Positions 27,175-39,984 of a stretch of 64,000 nucleotides of DNA are shown here, piece by piece. The position numbers and the translations under genes were made by a program. The notes beneath the pieces were generated by a model. The model saw only the letters and a program-made list of their open reading frames with translations, ran no database searches and had not been told where the DNA came from. How positions within the stretch are numbered: position 1 is the stretch's first letter; each line of letters begins with the position of its first letter. The DNA comes from Pyrocephalus nanus (taxonomy: Eukaryota; Chordata; Aves; Passeriformes; Tyrannidae), in assembly GCA_038380795.1 (NCBI GenBank), contig CM076262.1, positions 1,518,121 to 1,582,120 on the forward strand, read 5' to 3'.

Positions 27175-28147
27175 GAAATTTAGTTATTTCTGCCAAATCT
27201 AGTACTTAAGCATTAGCAATAATGATTTGGAAGCCACCTTAGATGGTTTAGCTGTTACTTCTAATGTAACCATAACTGTAGCATCTAAGTGGAGTACTGA
27301 TAGCCTTGCTAAAGATTCATGCAGTGCCTGGGACACGGCTCTGTTCTATAGCTCCATCAGTGCTGCTGGCTGAAAAACACAGTGTTTCGGGTTTTTTTTC
27401 ACTGTTGTGTGACTCACAAAAACATCTCACCATAACAAGATAATATTTTTATAAATTAAGTTTTATGAGTATAGAAGAATGTAACAATAATTTTTGAAAT
27501 AAAAATAACAATAAATGAAAAACTAACATTTTAAGAAACTATCTATAAATCTCATTCTCGTTTAGCTTGACTTACTGTGGAGTTAGTAGCAAATGCAATT
27601 GATAAGATCAAAATGCTTTAAAAACGGTGATGCAAGCTTCAGTTTATGTATTCATGTCAGTGCAAACTGTAATAATTCAAGAATCTTAAAATGACTATTC
27701 AATACATGAACTTATTTGTCATAATTTATGCAAGTGCTCATCTCAAATCTTGGAAAGGATATTGATTTACACAGGTGTGAGAACAACAATGGATCCTTCT
27801 GTGCAAACACTGCAGGTGCAAATTATGTGCTACATCATGACCCACAGTGCCCTGTTGACTATGATGTGATTACAGCACATGTGAGACATGGCAGCTAATA
27901 TTTCCGAAAACAGCCCCTGTGCTCATCAGAGACATCTGATCCATATTCTGTTTCAGATGAGCACCCAAAATCACAAGGCACTTTCACAAATGTGCCAAAT
28001 GCTATGCTTCTTTCCTGACATTTCACTTGTGAACTCCTCTATCATTACTTCCCACTGGCCAGGTTAAAGTCACATCTTGACTCGACAGCTTGCTAGAAGA
28101 GCTGGTGCTACGTCACATCTAGGCTGCCATGGAAGCTTAAGAAACTA

Positions 28148-28182
28148 AAGAACTACTACTTCCAAGTAGTTCTTCCAAGTAG
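28148..28182. repeat. Small hairpin overlapping a 10-bp direct repeat
   Basis: AAGAACTAC (28148-28156) and GTAGTTCTT (28166-28174) form a 9-bp stem with a 9-nt loop. TTCCAAGTAG also occurs twice, at 28160-28169 and 28173-28182. The pattern suggests a local duplication with an inverted component. Confidence 0.65.
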
Positions 28183-29641
28183 ATTTTTTCTTCCCACTCT
28201 GCTGGTTGCTTCTCTGCTACCTCTTGTGCAACAGTAAGGAAAGAAGGGAGCAGTACCAACTACATTTAGTCTAAACTGTACATCCTGTATATTTCCTCTA
28301 TGTGTCCAGAACAGATTTTAATCTCAAAAGGAAGATTCTGTTACATTCAGAGTTCTGATATGCTCTGAGATGCTTCAAGGTCTCATTACTAATAATGCAC
28401 GTGGAAACCAAATGAAATACACATAGACCTTTCCAGTGAGATATGCTAGGATATGCAGTTGAGGATATAATGCTGGGCTTTGGTGAGAGAAGTCATAATA
28501 ATAAAAACTTCAAACAGCACACCAAACTTCCTCATCTCCCTAGCTACACCTGTGGAAGGCAGAGTCTGATGCCAGAGTGGTGTCGTCCCGTGCTGTGCCA
28601 CTGCCACCAGATATATTTCCCATCATAGGGACCCACGCTACTCTAGCCTGTGAGCAGGCTCTAGTCTGAACCACCAGCGCTACCACCATCACAGCCACAC
28701 ATGGCTGATCTTCACACCTACTTCTGGCCCTTAGACAGCGACCTGATGCTTTTCCTGGAGCGGGATGCAACTGCATGTGATACCAGGGCTGTGTAAGGTG
28801 TGTGCCCTCAGGCAGCAGTTGCTCTGACAACAGCTGGAAAAGTCCACTCTCACAAGGCCAAAGAAGTACTGTAAGATCATGAACGTGGCAAAATGGTATC
28901 ATTAGCCATGGAGAGGTGCGTACTGTGGCTCTATACTTAGTGCAGCAACAGCATATGATTCTTAATTTTAATAACTTAATTTTCTCCTATTTTATTCTTT
29001 GAGAAGTGACACTGAGACTAGCTTTATATTTGGGGCTGGCTCAGAATGGTTTATCTCACACTTAGAGCAGTCCCATTTGGATTGGCAAAATATGTAGCCA
29101 TATAGCAGTTAAGCTAGTAATAGACTATTAGCCTAAATTATTTTTTCCGATTAAAAAGAAAATCTATTTTTAATTGGAAAAAAAAGTCTTACAACTTTAC
29201 TTCCTAATTATAGGTTTAAAGTGCCAAATTATTTAAAAAATCATTACAAAAGAGCTAAAGAGAGAGGTAAAAAAGAGTTTTATCATAATTATACAATTGT
29301 GAAGTTTTACAATAAAGAAGTTTTTCAGAATTTCCATTTGTCTGAAGTGCCTTGTAGAATTCTCCACAGCATTTTAATTGCATAATCAAAAGCAAATACC
29401 TGTTTGAAATTAACATCCCTCCAAATAATGAAAAAACACATGAATTTTTGACAGTGAGAATAACTAATCGCTGGAACAGACTATGAAAGGACACAATGCA
29501 TTCTTATTCATTCTCTTTAAATTAAGAGTAGGTCTGTCTTCAAAAGACACCATCTCTTATCCAGGATCGTTTATTTGAAGTTCCATAACCTGTGCTATGC
29601 AGGAGATTGTAATAATTATGGTCATTTTTTTACTAGAGATA

Positions 29642-29701
29642 TCAGAGAATATTTTGGCTCCTGGGACACTGTCAGAGAATACTTTGGCTACTGGGACACT
29701 C
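29642..29701 (+). repeat. Two-copy tandem repeat, 30-bp unit
   Basis: A 30-bp unit beginning TCAGAGAATATTTTGGCTC is repeated at once with three mismatches (29642-29671 and 29672-29701). A short open frame crosses both copies but has no recognisable product. Confidence 0.85.
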
Positions 29702-32700
29702 ACATACTACCTCCCTGAGCTCGGGCTCCTGTCAGCAGCCAGCCTTCAATCCTTCTTTCCTGCAGATGAAACAGCCATCAAGTTTTAGAGATATTTGTCT
29801 CTTTTTTGTCTATATCTTTCACATTGCCCCTAATACACCCCTCCACCTTGAAATCTCTTTACTTATTAGAATAAAAATAATATAATAATTAGTCTGAAAG
29901 TGCCTTACAAAAGACAAAGTAATTCCACATATTTCATTAAGATGGAAGAGCCCAAGTAAGAGGTGTTTTCGACATCTTTAATTGATTTCACTACTCCTAC
30001 CTTTAAAAACACAGCTGTTAATTCTTAGACTTGGATGTTTGGCCCTTGTTGTGCCAAGAGCTGTTCAAACACTGAATTTAATGTCCCAGGCATGAATAGC
30101 TTGCATACCTGCTGCATAGCAGTGAGCCAAATTCCACTCCAGTGCAGAATTTACCATATTTCTACCTTAAATATTTCCCACCCCTGCTGGTCTGGCTGGC
30201 AGTGCAGACTAGACCTGCCTCTCACTTAAATAACCAGGGGATATACTTAAACTCCATAAAGGACAGAGTCATCCACTTGAGGATTCTTCATCCAAATCCA
30301 AACTATCTTTGTCCGGTTCTCCAGACTCTGGAAGAGGATAGATCCTGAGTAGGGAAGCTATTGCTGGCCTAGGTAGTACTTGTAAGTCAGGTAGGGATTT
30401 CTGCTTGGAAATCCACCCAGGTATACTGGATTTCACGATGATGGTTTGTGTAAAGTTCATGTACTTCAGACTGGCATTTGTGGAGCAATTTTCTTGGCAT
30501 GAATTTAAGCCTCCCTATCCACCTTCAGTTGTTCAGCACATTCACCATTACCTAGTCAACACTTCTTCCTTTCTTCCAAGCAGATGTGGGCTCATTGTGC
30601 CATAGTTGGTGCCAACCAAAGACTGCTTTCCCATCTCAGGAGCTCAGAGTAGTTCATGCCAGGGAGGGCTCATTGGTCACACTTGTGTGCTCAGCCATCT
30701 CTGTCCATCAGCAGAGCAGCCCCATGCTGACCCGGAGTATGAGCTGACCAAGCCTCCAGCTGCCTGCAACGCACTGTTTAGACATACCTACACTCACTGC
30801 ACAGCTGCAGGAGACTTCATGCCAGGAGGGAAAATTACAGTGTGATTAATAAACAACTTTGATGTCAAATTAGAGGAAAAATATTTTTAACATAGCAAGG
30901 TAGGTTTTTGAAAGGGGATTGTAATATTTAATTTTGCAGTTAGAGAGCTTCTCTCTGAAAACTTCAGCAACTGCAAAATTGTATTTTTAAAACAGGTATT
31001 TTGCACTCAAGAGTTTGAATTCTCTGCTTTTGCAGTCTCTTCTATATAGACTCACCATAGTAGAGCTCTATCTGCCTGACTGCCAGCACCAGCTTATCTG
31101 GCAGCTGTCCACTTTGGGCCATTTGCTTACCACGAATGTAATGGTAATAAATTAAATAATCCTAAGGGGTTTATTTGTATATAATTAAAGTATCTGCAAT
31201 ATCTTTGCATTCTTAGTCCTTTTTACTAAGAAGAAGTAAAAAAAGCAAAATGCATGTCTCTATAATGTCAAATTAAGTGGGAGTGCTTTTGGAATATGAA
31301 CATTTAAAAGGACATAAGTATTAAAGAACTGGTCATCTGAAAAGGAAGTTCTCTTAATTATAACTATGACACCAGAAAAGAGGAAAAATAAGCTCAAGAA
31401 AGAAACAAGATAGGTATTGAAAGGGAGCTGCAAGATTTTATTACTAATTTAAATTAGATTACCATTAAATTATCTTCCAAAATACTGTCTCTTCTCATGC
31501 ACTGAGGCTGATTAATGTTAGCTTATATTCAATAAAGTTCTTCGGTGCTTAAAGCAAGAATTAAGTGGAGCTGAATAATGTAAAGCTAAAGTCTTAATCC
31601 AGTGACTCATGTAAGACAGGGTCCATAGGATTCCCCAAGGTATGGTCTCCTGGTCCTCCCCATCAAAAGACCTGGCATATACTTGATGTCCCTTCTTCCC
31701 ATTGACCCCAGAGAAGGAAATGCAGATGTGCAGCAGAGCGGTGTGGCCGCCCAATCTTCCCCAGCTTGGAGTTTGGAGCAGGAAGCTCTCTGGGGGTAAG
31801 ACTCTCCAGAGAACTGACACCTCAGCCCTGCTGTGTTTGCTCGACCGTGGCTTCTATCTAATTCTGAATTTATTTAGATTCACCATGTGACTTTCTGTTC
31901 GAAAGAGAGATGACTCCACAATTTCTGAGATGTCACACTGAAATAGCAAATTTTCTGTTGCATTAGATAGTGAGCACAGAAGCCTTATTCAGTTCTCTTT
32001 GTGGCACTCCCAGCTGGTGGGCACCTGAGCTCTCCACTGTGGACTGTGAAGAAAACTTGCCCATTACAGTATGACTGGCTGAAATATCACATGGAACAAA
32101 TAACCATGAAAATTGTGATGCCTTGTGCATAGCAAAAAATGTAGTTTTGTATCCACACAATAGAACATGGTTTAGCACTGGTTTATTAAAAATACAATTA
32201 ATGACATTACAGTTGTCATTAATCTAACTTATAATCAGTGTTTATTGAATTTGTAAGTTCTTGACTTTTTCAGAATTAAAAGGAAAGAACAAGACAAGTC
32301 ATGCTATTGCGTTTTGCAGTATCAGACAACAACTTTTGAAAAGACACCATGTTTGCCTCTCGCTCTGTATGTCTGCACTAAGGGATGATGTACAGCTACA
32401 GGTGTGAGTCTGTTCAGATCACTTAGTCCAAAAGGTCGCAGCTGCATCTGATAGTGTTGAGTTTCTTACACTGTACATTTTGCAATGTTTGATAACTTCA
32501 AGACAATAAGAACTTGTTTAAACATTTCTTTATGCCAAATTATATGTCATATAATGAGTAAAACAGTGCATTACCGTACATGCAGTTTACCATGCACATT
32601 AGCATAAGACTGAAGGCAAGTGTCGATGGTCCAGGACACAGGTCACTGAAGTGGTTGCTAATGGTCACATGAGTGGGTGTCTGAGACACAGCCAAGTCCC

Positions 32701-35700
32701 AGCAAAGCAGACTATTAGCACGTCCTGGCCACACCATCCAAACACTTTGCATTTACAGCAGCCCGACCACCTCAACTGCAAGGTTAACAGAGGCATTGCC
32801 TTTGCCCTAGCAATAACAGCCTTCATTAATTTGCTTTCTAATATTGATGATTTTGTTGTTTCTCATGAGCAAGAAGGGGAAATGAGAAGACTTGTCAGAG
32901 TTTGTGCCTTTTTCTGGAGAGCAGCATGGCTGATGTGTTTATCACAAGTGGAATCTGAATTTAGAAGAACAGATTTTTCCCATTTATGGATTCCTTGTCT
33001 ACTATGGACCAGTGCAGGAACATGTGTGCTTACTTGCTGTCTTACTCTCTTTTCCAGCTCTTTCTCTCTTCCTTTCTTCCATCTGTTTTATAATTTTATA
33101 AGTAGTTCTGCCCTAATTCTAGAAAAACACTGCATTATATAAAAGATTAGACACTAAAATTACATCACAAAATTGTGTAAAACTGTTCTAGTTAGTACTT
33201 AGAATGTTCTTTCATTAGGCAAATACTTTTCTGTGGATAACTTGGTAGTTTATCAAGCAGTGTTTCTTTTTCACAGCTAATCTTATAAACCTCTTATAAA
33301 AGCCCGACTCCTGTCATAATATGCAACTATAACATGAAAGTACGATAGGTACAAGTCAAGAACCCTTGCACCTGCTGACACATTTTCCATAAGTTTCTCT
33401 ATTCTGAGAACGGTCAAGGCATTGCTTAGTGGAGCTAACTGCCCTAAGCCATTGAACAGCCTAGACCATTCAAGAAGGTCTGAAATTATGCAAGAGACCT
33501 CCTACCCTTGTCGTCTATCAATCAAGGAACTTGGCTCATTCATAACAAAGAGGGACAGACAGGCATGTAGCTTGTATGAATAAATAAGGAGTTTTTGAGG
33601 AGCTTAATCAGGACTTTCCCCCAAGGAGGTCACCGTTGCTGTCTTTAAAGAGTTCAGGCTGCTCCTAATTGTACCTGGTTGCCCTGGGAGTGAAAAGTAT
33701 TCCTCCCTATTAAAGGGGCCTTAAGCAGTAATATACATTTTTCACAATCTATTCCTCATTTCCCCTTCAGAGACACCAGAGAAGTATGGCACTATGGAGC
33801 TGCTTTCTGTCCTCCACTGGAGAAGGTAGTCCCAGGAACACAAGCTATTGGCACACTCAGCCCTAGAAAGTTCCCTGATGGAGAGGAAAAGAAATTTCGA
33901 CATAGATACAGCTGGCATAGTAGCTCATATGTGTCTGTATGTTCTGTGACCTCCCTGCCATCATAGATCTGTGAAAAATGTTCATGCCCTATGGTCCCCA
34001 GGATTCTGAAAGTCTTCCTGCAGCCATGTATTAAAAAAAAAAAAACCAACAAAGAAGCTCCTACATGGCTCTAAACTATATCAGACAATGTAGGGATCGT
34101 GGGAGCTTAAATATTTACAGATAGTTTTATATTTCTGCATGCATAAGCACAGGTGGACATGTACACTTTTTTTCTCCTGACACACATAGCTCCATGTCAT
34201 TGGGGACTGACCTGCATAAATGGCCATGAGGTGGGCTTGTGGCTCCAGCCTGAGGCTGTCCCTCTTTGAAGGGTTATAGCATCCCCAGAAGGAGCCTGCA
34301 TTTCTAGTCCTCAGAATGATGCTCTAATCTTGAATCACTGAATATTAAGGTCAAGGTTAAGATATTCTCCACTATAATTCCACTAAGTCGTAATTGATAA
34401 ATTGCAAAAAGAAGTTAGCATACACTTCCATTTTTACTTCTTTATATAGCTAATACCGTATTTGTATTATCTGTTCAAACTAATCAGAACTTATTAAACT
34501 TTCATGTCTCTAGAGAATGCTGTTCAGAAACTTTCAAATTAGCCATTCTGTTTATTATTTCTTTCCCATTCACCCTTGAAACCTAGTTCTCACCTTTCAA
34601 CCCACTTGTCCTAGTGCCACCTACATGTATGTGTACACAAACATCTCATACGTACCACCAAGCCATCCAAACCTCACGCATTAAATGTCTCAGCTCACCT
34701 ATATCATGCTTTCTCTGACTGCAGAAGTTATCAGTTCCCTTCAATCTATGCATCCTTTTTGAAAAAAAGCAACACAAAAAACCAAAAAACAAACTGTCCT
34801 CACTCTGTCTTCATATGTAGTTTTGTCAAAAAATATCCCCTGATATCCACCTCAACTTGGAATCCTCAACAGCATGAAGACTTCCTAGATCAGAAAAGCA
34901 TCCTCAGTCCTCTCATTATCTATGGTCTCCTTTGCAGGCAGTCCTCTCAGAAGAGCTGCAAGTCTTAGATAGTTCAGCTGGGATTCACAAAAGGACATGG
35001 TCCCCTGAAGTGGAACTTTGCTGGAATTTAAGAACCTTCATAGGTCTAAAAGAGAAATCCACCATTCCCTCATGGCTAGAACAATTCTCCTGTCCTGGTT
35101 CATAAGGCACTGATGTAGTCTTGTAAGGGTAACTTTGAAGATTAAAGAAGAAGTAGACCACACTGTGAAGGCATAAGGGTCTCGGTGTTGGTTTTGCATT
35201 CTATCTAAATAGAATTTCACATAAAATGCACAAGTTATTCTTAGAACAGAGTTTATATCCAAATATCCCTCCAATCTACATTCTAAAGGGTTAATCTTCC
35301 CTTTCTCCAGTTGCAAAACTCTGGGGTTGTTTTCTGCAAAGTATTGTGTTTCTGAAGGCAGCAGTTTACGTGCCTCAGTGCACAAGAGGGCTTCAGGATA
35401 TGAAACCTGACCTGATAAAAGCATGTCCCTGACACCAATAAAGGCACGTCCTTCCAGCCCAGCATTAAATAACTAATCCTGCTGGCAGGGCAAGGGTGTA
35501 AGGCCCAACTTTGCCATGAGGGTTTTCTATTAGAAAACTTTGTCAGCTCCCTATTAAATATTGTCCATTTTTATTCTTATTCTTACCTTCAATGACTAGA
35601 ATGCCTAAGTGTTTTATTCAGGGGTGTAGATACCACTAGGCTTATACAATTTTGTATAGTGACTCTGAACATTATCATATTAACCCTCCTTTAGGGATCT

Positions 35701-38428
35701 AGTTCATACCCTGTTCTGTTTATTTTTTCATTTCCAATGTTAAATGGGCCTTTAAAGGCTGTAGATTGCTTCAGAGACTATCAATCATCTCTTGATCCAA
35801 AAGTCACTGACGGATAAGAACCGGCAATTAGCAACAACAAATGCTGGGTCATTAATGGTTGTTCTCACTATCTCCTAACGAGGTATCTGAATACAGAAAT
35901 TCTTCCCACTCCTCTCTCTGCTGCCCTGAATATACAGTTAAATAAATTCAACAGAATGGAGGTGTTGCAATATGAAAATTAATTTATTTGTTACATGTGC
36001 AGTTTGGATAATAGCCATGGGACACACCTCCCATGGTAGGGATGTATGTATACCTCATATGCCTAGTAGTAATGCAAAGAAGCCTTTTTCCATTATATTA
36101 TTTTTAATCATTGCATTGTATCGGAGTCAAGCCCATTGTGACCACAGGCCTACCATGTAGGATCATACCTTCTTTCTGTTGCATAGCTTGAAAAAATAAC
36201 TAGAAGCTACTAGAAATGAAATTATTAACTAGAAATATGTTGCTAAGACCTAGTATGCAATCTAAATATGAATCATTGCAAAAATACAACACAGCACTTT
36301 ATTCCCTGAAATAAGTAAAAACCCAATATTTTGCTAACATTATAAAGGTGTTGCTTCTATAGGACAAAAAAAAGTAAGAGGATTTTTAAAAGATATCTTA
36401 TCAAATGATAAATAGAAAAAGATACTTGCTTTGTTGTTTTAAGCACATATGTACTTTAAAGTTCAGGCACTTGTGCTCACAGATCAGTCTAGAGCCCTGT
36501 TTTGCAATCACAAACTGATTATGCTCACTAAATATTTTAAATATGGAACATAAAATCCCAACCCAAATCTGAGAAATGCTAACAGTATTCCACTTGTGTG
36601 TAGATGCAAGATGCTTATTCTAACATTCAAATATTTGCCCTAAATTCCAGCTCTGAATGACTGTATGTGTTCAAACGGCAAATCAAGATGTTTAACGTGT
36701 TGGACACAGGAGTCCAGCCGAAGCATTCTTTCTGCAGAGATTGAACTAACTTAGCTAAATGTTAGCTGATATGTAGGAAATGGTTTAAATATATTGTGAC
36801 ACATACTGAGAGCCTACTAATTTTTAATGAATGTCTGTATTAATAGATCCTCTCTATTTATCCCCTGCATTCTTTTTGCAGGTCATATTGACTCTCCTGA
36901 GCTCCCTGTAATATTTTTCTGCTGTTCTCCAGAGGCTCATTCAATTCAACGACTTTCTTCCACCCATAGTCCTGGGCCCATCAATTGTCCCTGACCCCTT
37001 TTCTTGCTGTTCAATCAGCTGAGCTGAATCTTTGTCAATGCACCAAATATTTTGGGTTCAAATAAATCAGAAAAACCCTTTTCAACTTGCGCTTTCCATA
37101 TAACGAACCACCTCACAAAGGTTCCCATGTCTCCAGGATGCCCATGCTTCCATGTGAAAGAGCAAGAGTCCTTAAAATGCATACTCCTTGGAGTCCCCAA
37201 GAACCAGGCTTTCTCACTTCTTCCATGATGGCTGAACTGCTCAGCTCTGCCTACTATAAGGCCTGTTTCCAAGATATTTGAAGTTCTTTAGTTATCTTGA
37301 GTCCTTAGGCATTTAGACTGCCAGATTAAGACTTCTCTAAAAAGTAGACATTATAACTTCTGGGAAAAGAAAGCTCCCCTGGGATGCGAGTTGCAAATGA
37401 AAGTGTCTACCCACAAATGGAAAGTGAAGTATCTATTATTTTGAGCAGAGAATCACTTTCAGCTTAACTCAGCTGAGAAAGTAGAAGCCCACCTATGCAC
37501 AGAGGTACTGCCAAACCCAGGGGACCACAGTCCTCCTACGATCATTAAAGTACATCCTGCAGGATGAAAGGGCCAGGTTTGGTAAAGCTGAAGATATTAA
37601 AATATGGGTTTAAACCATGTTGATTTCATTTTACCTAACAGGCCAGGAACGTGGGCTTTGGTCCTTGCCCTGAATTTCATGAATTTTGCTTTAAAGAGTT
37701 ATGTGGCAAATTAGATTGTAGAAAGCTTTTAACTAGCAACTGAAACTAAAAATTCTAATTTCTGCCCTAGTGGTTTTAACTATTGGACTAAAATGTGTCC
37801 TATGTCATTGATCTCTCTCGCTTGAGGAGTCTGGTACTAGACTGCATGGAGACACTTTCAGCAGGGTGCATCAAACAAATGCACCGTGCTTTCTTCACCT
37901 TTTTATCCCTCTAACTGAGGACCTTGACCCTTCCAGAATATATTAAACCCTACTTGAGAGCTTCCACTGTACTGGGAAGAAGTGAAGCAATACCTGATGT
38001 CTCCATCCCAGTGAGGTTGAAATTGTGAATGACTTAGACCAGGGACCTGTCACACTGCAGAGAGTGAACTACCAAAAGTAAGGCAATGTCATGCATTTTG
38101 GAGAAGTGACTATAAACATCATTAAAAGCCTAGGTTCTTTCAGCATTTGTTGTCTCCAGGTAAAGAAGGGTCTGTGATCATGACTTCGGATGGCACTGAT
38201 TTAACTTCAATCCTGCTTTAAGTCTAAGCCTAAGCTTTTTATTGGATCCAGTTCCTAATGCACATTGAATCAATTTCTTTATCTCAATTAACATTTTGCT
38301 TGTATATATCTTTGAACATCTGGACACAACCTTCAGTGTCTCTCCTTAATGCCTCTATAACACATTCATGGATTGCTTTCAAAAGTTGCCAAGGTATCCA
38401 GCCATCAGCACACACATCAGCAATCGAT

Positions 38429-38442
38429 CACACACACACACC
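38429..38442 (+). repeat. Short (CA)n microsatellite
   Basis: About seven CA units. Minor simple repeat. Confidence 0.8.
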
Positions 38443-39776
38443 TGCTCACCCCATTGAATGCACTGCTCCCACAATGCTTCAAAGTTTTAACCCCCTGTAG
38501 AATGGGAATGCTAATAAGGTGCTTGCTGTAGCAGTGTCCTAACATCCTGAAACATATGAGTAAGTTTTAAATGGACTTAAAAGGACTTATTTCAGAGCCA
38601 AGTTAGCGACTAAATAATTTTTCTATTATATAACTTCAGCCATACATTGCAATCAAGACTCATAGTTGTGGTATTTCACAGTGACAGTATGGAAAGTGAA
38701 GCAAACAGAGCTTAAAACCAACTCTTTTCTCTTCTTAATTTCTAGGGCTCCAGTAACATTATGCAGCTTTGGTGCTTCTTTTAACATGCTACCTGTGAAG
38801 GCATTTGTGACCATCCTCTGGGAAATGGCTGAAGAGCCTCATAACCTGTCCTTCCTTTTCCTTGTGGACAAACTTTGGCCTGTGTGGGACACCTGCAATG
38901 TTGGAGCAGCAAAGTCACCAGCATGCCTGCCCCACAGGACTCCTGCTGCACAGGATCAATTTGGACTCTCTTTAGGGCAAATACTGCATTTTCTGCTTCA
39001 CCAAAACCACACAAAGAAGCTCACTGAACACCAGTGCTGTGCCCTGTGTTTTCTCTTGGTGTCTTATTAGCTCTATGTAGCAAGCCATACGAAAAAGGCA
39101 GTAAACCTAATTCAGACATGCTTCACACAGTCATAGCATTCCTTTGCAAAATTTCTTTAATGCTTTGTAGATATGCTCAACAACACTGATGAAAAAATGT
39201 CATTCAAAGGCTTTGCCTGAAATAACAGTTCAGTGAAATTCCCAGTCATGTTACGTAGTCCTCATTTACAAACACCAAAAACTTTCATGCACCTGAGTAA
39301 ATAGTATGAGGCTGGTGGTTGTGGCCTTCAATCTTTACAAGGTGGAAACAGAACATCTATTCTGCTACGCATTACATCCTGAAAGTTACGTAATGTTACT
39401 AAGTCAAAGCCTTACATTTTTCAAATGGGTTCCACTGGAGCTCTAAGTCAAAATAATGAAATACAAATTTGGAAAAATATATTAACTTATCAACAGATGC
39501 ATTGCTCAGAGGATTGAGAATTACACTAGCAGATTGTCAGTTGCAATGTCAGTACCAAAATACTGACTTAGGTTTTATATTGTTCTTTGTGTTGTTATCT
39601 ATTACACAGAATCTTAGAAAAAAAAATTCCCAGAAAAATATGAAGCTTTACTGCAAAAGAATTAAAGCAAGTAAATGGTGGGTTTAAGTACTACAGAGAT
39701 ATGAAATCCTGCTAAGAAGCAACAGCTGTACTTCATTTTAACTTGACATGCTTCTGAACTCATACTCATATAGGTA

Positions 39777-39846
39777 TTTAATGATCCAAACATAATGGTC
39801 CTGTATAGTTTAATTACTTACATGAAGGCTCAACTTCATATTTAAT
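39777..39846 (-). promoter_or_regulatory. Candidate polyadenylation hexamers for PPP1R3A (ATTAAA variants)
   Basis: No canonical AATAAA occurs on the minus strand in the first 900 or so bases after the PPP1R3A stop. Three ATTAAA variants lie 139-209 nt past it, at 39841-39846, 39809-39814 and 39777-39782. The nearest canonical AATAAA I found is at 38238-38243, about 1.7 kb past the stop. The real 3' end cannot be chosen from sequence alone, so the 3' UTR may be short or extend to the canonical signal. Confidence 0.25.
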
Positions 39847-39984
39847 CTTTAAAAAAAAAAAAAAAATGCTTCTCTGGAAATCTTGCTTTGGTTCTAACAA
39901 TGAACAAACTCCTTAACAGTGAAAATGCTTTGGTGGAGCTGGAGATTATTGACCATGGATCCTGAGCACAGTTGACAGTCAGTG

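Larger units (their letters stand above)
22378..39984. other. Intergenic to PPP1R3A 3' flank, no gene recognised
   Basis: Long stretch without a supported gene. The longest open frames are 163 residues (32651-33142, plus), 134 (38666-39070, plus), 128 (35038-35424, minus) and 120 (28540-28902, minus). None shows a domain, repeat or motif I recognise, and none has supporting neighbours. The part nearest 39985 should contain the PPP1R3A 3' UTR, of unknown extent. Confidence 0.6.

Noticed and set aside
32651..33142. 163-residue plus-strand open frame
   Set aside because: Longest intergenic frame, but composition is random-like, no domain is recognisable, there is no splice or promoter support, and it sits in AT-rich DNA where a frame of this size can occur by chance.
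35038..35424. 128-residue minus-strand frame
   Set aside because: I considered a decayed retroelement or PPP1R3A-associated exon, but saw no reverse transcriptase, Gag or protease-type motif and no plausible splice context.
38666..39070. 134-residue plus-strand frame near the PPP1R3A 3' end
   Set aside because: Antisense to the expected 3' UTR or flank, with an overlapping minus-strand frame and no recognisable motif.
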